A stretch of DNA of 64,000 nucleotides from Aurelia coerulea. Taxonomy: Eukaryota > Cnidaria > Scyphozoa > Semaeostomeae > Ulmaridae. The notes under the pieces are model-generated. The model made no database searches. It was not told the DNA's origin and was given only the letters and a program-made list of their open reading frames with translations. A program made the position numbers and the translations under genes. The first letter of the stretch is position 1, and each line of letters starts with the position of its first letter. The DNA lies in the NCBI GenBank assembly GCA_039566865.1, contig CM076944.1, positions 19,614,501 through 19,678,500 on the forward strand. Direction: 5' to 3'. This document shows positions 57,036 through 64,000 of the stretch, piece after piece.

Positions 57036-57755
57036 ATGCTTCATGGCATTCAGCAGCGAGAGCCGTCTTGGTTTAGGTCTTACCTTTCCAACTGCAAGCA
57101 ATTCTGTAGGGTAGACGGTGTTGATTCAGATATAGGGGAGATAGAAGTTGGTGTCCCACAGGGTTCACGCCTTGACCCCCTTCTCTTCCTCATCTATATC
57201 AACGATCTTCCCCAGGCTGTCCAAGATTCCTCTGTGACGATGTATGCTGATGATACCAGTCTGTGTCATTAGTCTTACGATTTGACTCAGCCGAATGAGG
57301 CTATAAACAGCGACCTCAGGAAACTGGATTCGTGGCTGCGAGGCAATACACTTTCTTGAATGTTGCAAAAACTCATTCAATGCTCATATCCACCAAGCAG
57401 AAATGCAACTCTCTCAAAAGTCGAAATGAAGCCTTGGAACTGAAGATACGACATGAGCTTGAAGTAGTTCAAAAGACAAAGCACCTTGGATCCAAAAGAG
57501 CAAATTAAGGCAGTTGCTACCAAAGTCTCCAGGGGAATCGGCTTTTTTAAGACACGCCGAGTCCTTTCTGCCTATGGAAAGTTTGAAAACTCTTTACCAG
57601 GTATCGTTGAGCTCCACTTTCGATATTGTTGTTCTGTATGGGGTTGTTCTGGTTCTAAAGACATCCACCAGTTGCAAAAGCTTCAAAATCGTGCTGCTAG
57701 AGTCATAGAAAATATCAGCTTCAATACCCCAAGCAGACCACCTAGTTTGAAATAG
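57036..57755 (+). pseudogene. Decayed LINE reverse transcriptase
   Basis: Fragments WFRSYLSNCKQFCRVDGVDS, VGVPQGSRLDPLLFLIYIND and TMYADDTSLCH, then after stops VSRGIGFF and LQKLQNRAARVIENISF. Same family as the LINE at 45961-47809. Several stops and frameshifts. Confidence 0.8.
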
Positions 57756-57759
57756 AAAT

Positions 57760-58690
57760 ATGAAATATTCAATTGTTATAAAATCTGTCCATGACTCCAT
57801 CAAAATGATCACACTTCCATTCTTGTTGAATCTCCTCTTGCTCCTACGAATTGTGAAATCATTTTAATGGCACTTCAAGTAGTTTTGGTAAAGATAACGA
57901 GCCCACGGTCTTAAGACAACTTTTGACAACATGTGCGCTTTTGTCATCTCGATTGCAGGAGTAAGAGATTGCTCTCTTGCCCGTTAGACAGATTCATTGA
58001 TTACTTTTTGGACAGGCCATATGATTTATAAGATAATTAGACAAGGCGTAATACTGCATTAATCCTTTTCAAAATGTCTGCTTTTTATGAATATATCAGC
58101 TTTCAACTAGATTTGATTGGAAAAAATCTGTTTCTGTCAAGAGAAAGCGAGTAATGACAAACTTATAGTTGAATGAGATTGTCCCCATCCATATCTTAAA
58201 AGCATGAATTTGATTTTTTCCTAGGTGCTTGATGGACATGGATTTGATCAAAGATAAATCAGGTAGACTAAAGTTAGAAATTCCATCACTTTCCTTTTCG
58301 GGGTGAATCAGAGAACCAACGTGGCCCATATAGTACATTAAGTACAAACATTTTAGGCGGATAAAATTTCGGACAATAACTTCAGCGAAAATATTTTCGG
58401 ACACATTATTGGTATTTTGGAAAATCAAATTTGTGGACAATATTTTGACTAGTCTTTGAATCATTTATGAAAATCACAGCAGGTTTTAGATTTATTGAAG
58501 CAAAACACTTTCGTAAAGTTTGGAATAGAGCCCTTTGTTGTCCCAAAGTCAATTCTAACATTAAGTTTTCCAAAATAGAATAACAAAACATCCACTAATT
58601 TTCTTGTTTCTATTCGTATTCGTCACTTTAAGTACAAACTTTGTCTCTTTATTTGCAATTCGTCACTTTAAGTCCTTATACGTACGTACA
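57760..58690. other. No recognisable gene
   Basis: Minus-strand frames of 60-120 aa at 58096-58591 have no recognised domain. No repeat boundary was identified. Confidence 0.35.
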
Positions 58691-58692
58691 TA

Positions 58693-59308
58693 CCGGGTGA
58701 GCCAGAAAAAAGTTCCCACTTTCAGCAGGCCAGGATAAATCACACACTAGGCCAATTTCAGTTATTTTTGATTTAATCTTTTGTCAATACCCTATAGTAT
58801 TCTGGGTTATTTTTGTAGATTTTTTGGATGCCAATTTATCGATATATTAACGATTTCCTGAAATTTTTTAGCCTGCAGACTGCCCAAAAAGGTAAAAAAA
58901 CAGTGATCAAATTTCCTACAGATTTAACTTGGCAGAACGAAGGGAGTGCTCTTCGAAATGACAAGGGAATTTGGAAATGGATTACGTACAATCTGTCACG
59001 CGAACGGTCGTTCAATGATTGCGCAAGTTTAATGTCATTTATATTAACACAAAGACTCTCAGTTGTTTTATCATGTTTTATCTCGAAATTTGATCACTGT
59101 TTTTCGATCTTTTTAGGCAGTCTGCAGGCCAAAAAATTTCAAGAAATCGTTAATATATCAATAAATTGGCAACCAAAAAATCTACAAAAAGTAACTCATA
59201 ATAATATAGGGTATTGACAAAAGATTAAAATAGAAACAACTCAAATTGGCCAAGTGTGTGATTTATCCTGGCCTATCGAAAGTGGGAACTTTTTTCTGGC
59301 TCACCCGG
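58693..59308. mobile_element. 616-bp near-palindromic MITE, CCGGGTGAGCC ends
   Basis: Bordered by TA (58691-58692 and 59309-59310). The ends are CCGGGTGAGCCAGAAAAAAG with an exact inverted copy. Complementarity extends through most of the element (for example 'gcctgcagactgcc' and 'ggcagtctgcaggc'). It shares the CCGGGTG start with 21547-25180 and 44587-45203. Confidence 0.85.
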
Positions 59309-59569
59309 TAGACCCTGAATTTGTAGTTGGTGTCATAGGCATTTTTAAATCTGCAAGTGGGTCTTCTTGTTCTGTGTCGTTTTTGATAACATCATCATTT
59401 TTGGCCATTTTTATATGAATTCTTTTCGAACAACATCAGCAATACTGAGAACATGTAAATCGCAAACACGATCTTTATCGAAAACACAATCCTTATAGGT
59501 TAAGAAGCTGCCATGATCTACTATTACCAAACGCGCGTACTACGTGATATGGCTTAGAGACGATATCGT

Positions 59570-59727
59570 TTCTGGGGTGTAGATCATGGCAGGCTCTTCC
59601 GAATGACATGAAACAGCCTGATACCCTCTCCAGCGTTAAAATGAGAATAAAAGCCTGGAAAGGAGAGGAATACAACAGTAGACTATGCAGACTTTTTGTG
59701 GCTCAGACTGGGTTCTTGAGCGGATAA
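59570..59727 (+). pseudogene. LINE C-terminal remnant
   Basis: Reads GCRSWQALPNDMKQPDTLSS then MRIKAWKGEE and RLCRLFVAQT before a stop. This is the usual end of APE-type LINE proteins. No other part of the element remains. Confidence 0.6.
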
Positions 59728-59863
59728 TATATGTTGCATTGTAAACACCAAAAAGGAGCATTGTAAATACCGGAAATAGTGTCAAAGCATTGTAAAATCT
59801 CTAACGTATATACTATGAAGGAGGCGAACGCAAAGAAAGGGACAGATTTTTGGCACACTGAGG

Positions 59864-59888
59864 GCTTTCGAACCTACGTTCTCATCAG
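59864..59888 (-). ncRNA. Isolated hammerhead ribozyme core
   Basis: Minus strand CTGATGA, stem II GAAC-GTAG-GTTC, then GAAAG. The core is complete; helices I and III were not resolved. Related to the two decayed units at 3005-3130. No PLE coding sequence is adjacent. Confidence 0.6.
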
Positions 59889-60576
59889 AATGTGACTTTA
59901 ATAAATTTAAAGTTAGAGTATGGATGAGGCGAAAAGGATTAATATGATGGACAGATTGATTTACGTTATCTTATGCCAACGGGGGTTCACAGAGTTGCTT
60001 TGATGATTTAATTTATTCAATTCATCAAGGCGTGTCCGTGTTTGAATGGTCTGTTTTCATAATCTACTAATATATTTTGAGTCATTTAATTTCATAAAAG
60101 CATAAACTTTGAAGAAGGGTTCTTTCAGGTTTAACTCTCTTCTTGTGTTCTAGATGACGATACTGAATGGAACTATACAGAAGGTTAGTACATCTGTACT
60201 CTTGTGTTTGCACGGTTGCTCTGTGAACAGGAAGTCCTTGAACATTTGGATATTGGTCAATAAACAATTTTGTCAGTTAAACAAGAGATCAGGGCTGGTG
60301 GTTTGTTCTATGTAGCTCAAGGAGGATGAGCTGTCGTCCCCACAATGCAACAGCGATAATTCAATTATACAAACCGAAGCGCGCGCAGATTTCCAATCAG
60401 TTGCGAGTAGGGAGCGTCGGGCTAGCATCTTTTCGTTTCATGTGAGCACCTGCTGGTGAAATGTTCACTTTAATAATAGTTTGGCTTTCGACAAAGTACG
60501 AGGCTCGGATCTTGGCTATTGTGCTCGCAAAGTTCGTTTAATGTTTACCTGAGCAAGAACAATTGACCCAGCTGCG

Positions 60577-63500
60577 ACAGAGCGGAAACGATGCGCGCCT
60601 GCGCACTAATGTTGCCTAAATCGAACGATGAGAAGGCAAAAACTCACGCCGTCGAAATTCTGATCGAGCAGTGAAAATGAAATGTTTTCGATCGTAAAAT
60701 GCTTCTTTGCGGAAGTTTATAGAGGGAAATTATTGATTACATGGAACACATCTCGTTCAGTTTTCTTTCGTCCTTCTGTTAAAGGTAAAAACATTTATGT
60801 AAGCGGAATATATTTCTGTCAAAATAGCTCAATGAAATTGTATAAGTGAAAGCTAGGACTGGCAATTTCTCAAGTGTCGCCCCTATGAAAGTCCCAAACA
60901 TAAGGCCGTTTCTTAACACATAAGGGATTTTATGCTTTTAATCTAAGAGGTGGGGATGCTTCCACCATATATCAAGAGTTCTCGTGAATCCAAGGTTGTT
61001 CTTGCTCGCAACACCGAAAGAAAGTCGAGGTTTGATTAATTTCGAAAATTTTCAACGCCCTCGAAATTTCACAACAGTGTTGATTCACGGCAGGGACCTT
61101 ATTTGGTGGAAATTGCTTGAAATCACTTACCAATGAATGAATTCTTGTTAAAACCAGTTGCAAAATTTGTGTATCCTCCAAATACAAGAATTTTAGTCAC
61201 AAATTGACAATTATTTGCGATGGATACCGGCAATGTTTCAAATAAATCCAGAAGTCTTGCCTAAAATGGGCTCCTTCCATGTTTCTAGTCGCTGGAGATG
61301 CTTCAAGTCGTCACTGAAACTCGACTGACGCGTAAAAGATATACTCTGAGTATTTAAAAATCAAAGGCATGCCTTTTCTAGAAAGAAATAAGCTTCTCCA
61401 CAACTTCTTCTTGCCAAAATAATGCCAAAAAAGTTATAAAAATTTCGCAAGGAGAACATGCTATTTCTCTTACGCGACAGTGTATTCGAATTTCGAATAA
61501 CAGAGGGGCAAATATAAAGTTTTACAAAGGTTTCATCATAATTTTGAAAAATATTTTTCAAAGAAGCCAAATAGACAAATATTTTCGAAATCCAAGATCA
61601 GGATGGAAATTGATTTTCATCCATACACGTATTTTTTTCATAAGAAATTGCCCATAGTATAAGAAACTCAACTCTCGGAGCGCCAAAAAAATTAAGAAAC
61701 TCCAGTACTGGGAAAATATACTATTTATTTTGATGAAGGTAATCCTTGACATATTTTTAAATTACTTTCCTTTGTTTCCTATATCATATTACTCGTATTA
61801 AGAAAAGGCTTAAAAAAGCCTTGTTTTGAAATATTCACGAGGGCACATGTAGTGAACAGTTATGGCTCGTGTTATGGAGCCTCTAAAGAAAGCCGTAAGA
61901 AATTCTGAGTACTCAAAATCTGATAATGTTAAGAAGCTTTCAGTACTGGCCCATATTCTTAGTTTCCTATGAAAAAATACGTGCAATGTGTTTTTGATTA
62001 CACTCTGCTATGAATTTAGAACGGTTTTCAGAAAAATGGAGAAAAAGGCCACTAAACTGACATATCAAATTTCTTCAAAAAGTATTTGAAATCTACCCAG
62101 CTGCAGTTTTGGAATGAGCAATAGAAATCTCGCATGCTTGAAGATCGTTTCGGATTGTTCAGTAACGGGACTCAAGCAACGGCGAGTGACGGGGCGGAAT
62201 ATGCGGAGGAAAGGAGAGATAGGAAAAGAGAGATAGCCTCTGGGACAGTTGATACAATGCTTCGTTCCTGTGAGGTGTGATCATCAATAAACACGACAGA
62301 AAGTTGTCTGTGACATCTTTTCATCCTGCTCCTAAAATAAGAATTTTGATTTTTATTTGTTCAGAGCATGTCAAGGGTTCTTATCCCTCTTTCTGTCTTT
62401 CGTTGCGCGGACTTTTGTTCCTTTTCTTTGCCTCTCAATTCTTTTGGTTCTGGTACCCAGGGAAATAAAACTTAAAATGGTTAAGACTACAACTGTAACT
62501 GAGGTGTCTTGGCAAGGGAAAAGATTATCATATTAATGTTTGTCAAATGCTTTCGATTCTTTAATTGTAACCGCCCGTGTTTCAGGCATATTTTTTCAGA
62601 TTGTCTAAGCAAGTTTCTGCAACAAAAGGGCACGTACCAAAGCCTACTAAAAATTAACTGCGAGAAAGCTATTCATTTTACGCTAAAAACACTTTGTTCA
62701 AAATAGTGCCTAAAGTGCAAAAGAAATATTAGTTTGGCCGGAAAAATATAAAAGGTGTAAAAGGTCGTACAGCCAGGCAGACTTTCACTATTTTTTCGGG
62801 AAACTTGAATGATCATTGGTAAAAAGTTTCTTGATTTTTTTTAATGTTTCCTAACTTTTTGAGTGGATCCTTTCCTTTCTGATCTTGACTTCTGTCTGTT
62901 ATTTCAACTGCTATTTACTTGATTCATTTCGAAAATATTTGTCTATTTGGCTTCTTTGAAAAACATTTTTCAAAATTATGATGAAACCTTTGTAAAACTT
63001 TATATTTGCCCCTCTGTTATTAGAAATTCGAATACACTGTCGCGTAAGAGAAATAGCATGTTCTCCTTGCGAAATTTTTATAACTTTTTTGGCATTGTTT
63101 TGGCAAGAAGAAGTTGTGGAGAAGCTTATTTCTTTCTAGAAAAGGCATGCCTTTGATTTTTAAATACTCAGAGTATATCTTTTACGCGTCAGTCGAGTTT
63201 CAGTGACGACTTGAAGCATCTCCAGCGACTAGAAACATGGAAGGAGCCCATTTTAGGCAAGACTTCTGGATTTATTTGAAACATTGCCGGTATCCATCGC
63301 AAATAATTGTCAATTTGTGACTAAAATTCTTGTATTTGGAGGATACACAAATTTTGCAACTGGTTTTAACAAGAATTCATTCATTGGTAAGTGATTTCAA
63401 GCAATTTCCACCAAATAAGGTCCCTGCCGTGAATCAACACAACACTGTTGTGAAATTTCGAGGGCGTTGAAAATTTTCGAAATTAATCAAACCTCGACTT

Positions 63501-63942
63501 TCTTTCGGTGTTGCGATCAAGAACAACCTTGGATTCACGAGAACTCTTGATATATGGTGGAGGCATCCCCACCTCTTAGATTAAAAGCATAAAATCCCTT
63601 ATGTGTTAAGAAACGGCCTTATGTTTGGGACTTTCATAGGGGCGACACTTGAGAAATTGCCAGTCCTAGCTTTCACTTGCAATTTCATTGAGCTATTTTG
63701 ACAGAAATATATTCCGCTTACATAAATGTTTTTACCTTTAACAGAAAGACGAAAGAAAACTGAACGAGATGTGTTCCATGTAATCAATATTTTCCCTCTA
63801 TAAACTTCCGCAAAGAAGCATTTTACGATCGAAAACATTTCATTTTCACTGCTCGATCAGAATTTCGACGGCGTGAGTTTTTGCCTTCCATCGTTCGATT
63901 TAGGCAACATTAGTGCGCAGGCGCGCATCGTTTCCGCTCTGT
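60577..63942. repeat. 3.4-kb structure with 1-kb near-identical inverted arms
   Basis: The left arm 60577-61590 and right arm 62928-63942 are reverse complements with only scattered differences. Both begin with 'gacagagcggaaacgatgcg' (left) or its complement (right). The 1.3-kb loop has no recognised gene. A 69-aa frame (MASLKNIFQNYDETF...) occurs once per arm only because of the symmetry. It could be a foldback transposon, a recent inverted duplication or an assembly fold. Confidence 0.85.
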
Positions 63943-63966
63943 CCCCAGCTGCACGATATCTTGCAT

Positions 63967-64000
63967 ATGCAGAACTTATCTTGCACGATAAGTTCTGCAT
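63967..64000. repeat. Perfect 14-bp hairpin at window edge
   Basis: ATGCAGAACTTATC and its exact reverse complement are separated by six bases, ending at the last base of the window. The meaning is unclear without downstream sequence. Confidence 0.7.

Noticed and set aside
61361..61570. 69-aa frame found twice (also 62947-63156)
   Set aside because: The duplication comes only from the inverted arms; no domain or codon signal supports coding.

Overview
This is animal nuclear DNA and it is almost entirely repetitive. Three things point to a metazoan, most plausibly a marine invertebrate such as a cnidarian (low confidence on the clade): a multi-exon THAP-domain transposase gene with GT-AG introns, APE-type LINEs, and Penelope-like elements (PLEs) with GIY-YIG endonucleases and hammerhead ribozyme (HHR) motifs. 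No single-copy housekeeping gene, rRNA or CRISPR was found.

1-9.3 kb: an 11-exon minus-strand gene (9306 to 1734). It encodes a THAP zinc finger, a DDE-type transposase core with GDARHDS and SDRH blocks, and a C-terminal zinc-knuckle-like tail, about 840 aa, best matched by the Kolobok-type family. Just past its 3' end lie two TTAA-flanked MITEs, one with another TIR element nested in it.

9.3-27.7 kb: sparse sequence with small mobile elements. It holds a hAT-like MITE with an 8-bp target duplication, LINE remnants, and an uninterrupted 1246-aa endonuclease-reverse transcriptase LINE ORF with a 2A-type recoding motif upstream of the endonuclease. A 3.6-kb element with kilobase-long inverted arms ends in CCGGGTGTCCC.

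27.7-57 kb: a dense PLE cluster, nearly all on the minus strand. At least four PLE families (here A to D, plus a tail fragment E) occur as complete, 5'-truncated and rearranged copies. Each carries an HHR core of the form CTGANGA, stem II, GAAA in its terminal region. In most families helix III can only be a short palindrome, and flanking sequence forms helix I. Between the PLEs are tandem arrays whose units have a tRNA-like segment: 274-281 bp units that also carry an HHR (retrozyme-like), 244-bp units and 332-bp units. LINEs have inserted into several of these: into a PLE ribozyme, into the anticodon arm of a tRNA-like unit, and into a PLE gene with a clear 10-bp target duplication.

57-64 kb: LINE remnants, a 616-bp near-palindromic MITE, one isolated HHR core, and a 3.4-kb structure with two nearly identical 1-kb inverted arms that runs almost to the window edge.

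Inferred relationships: LINE and PLE reverse transcriptases are the likely machinery for the non-autonomous tRNA-headed and ribozyme-bearing repeats. The ribozymes would process multimeric transcripts. The THAP-DDE gene is a candidate source of activity for the neighbouring TTAA-flanked MITEs.
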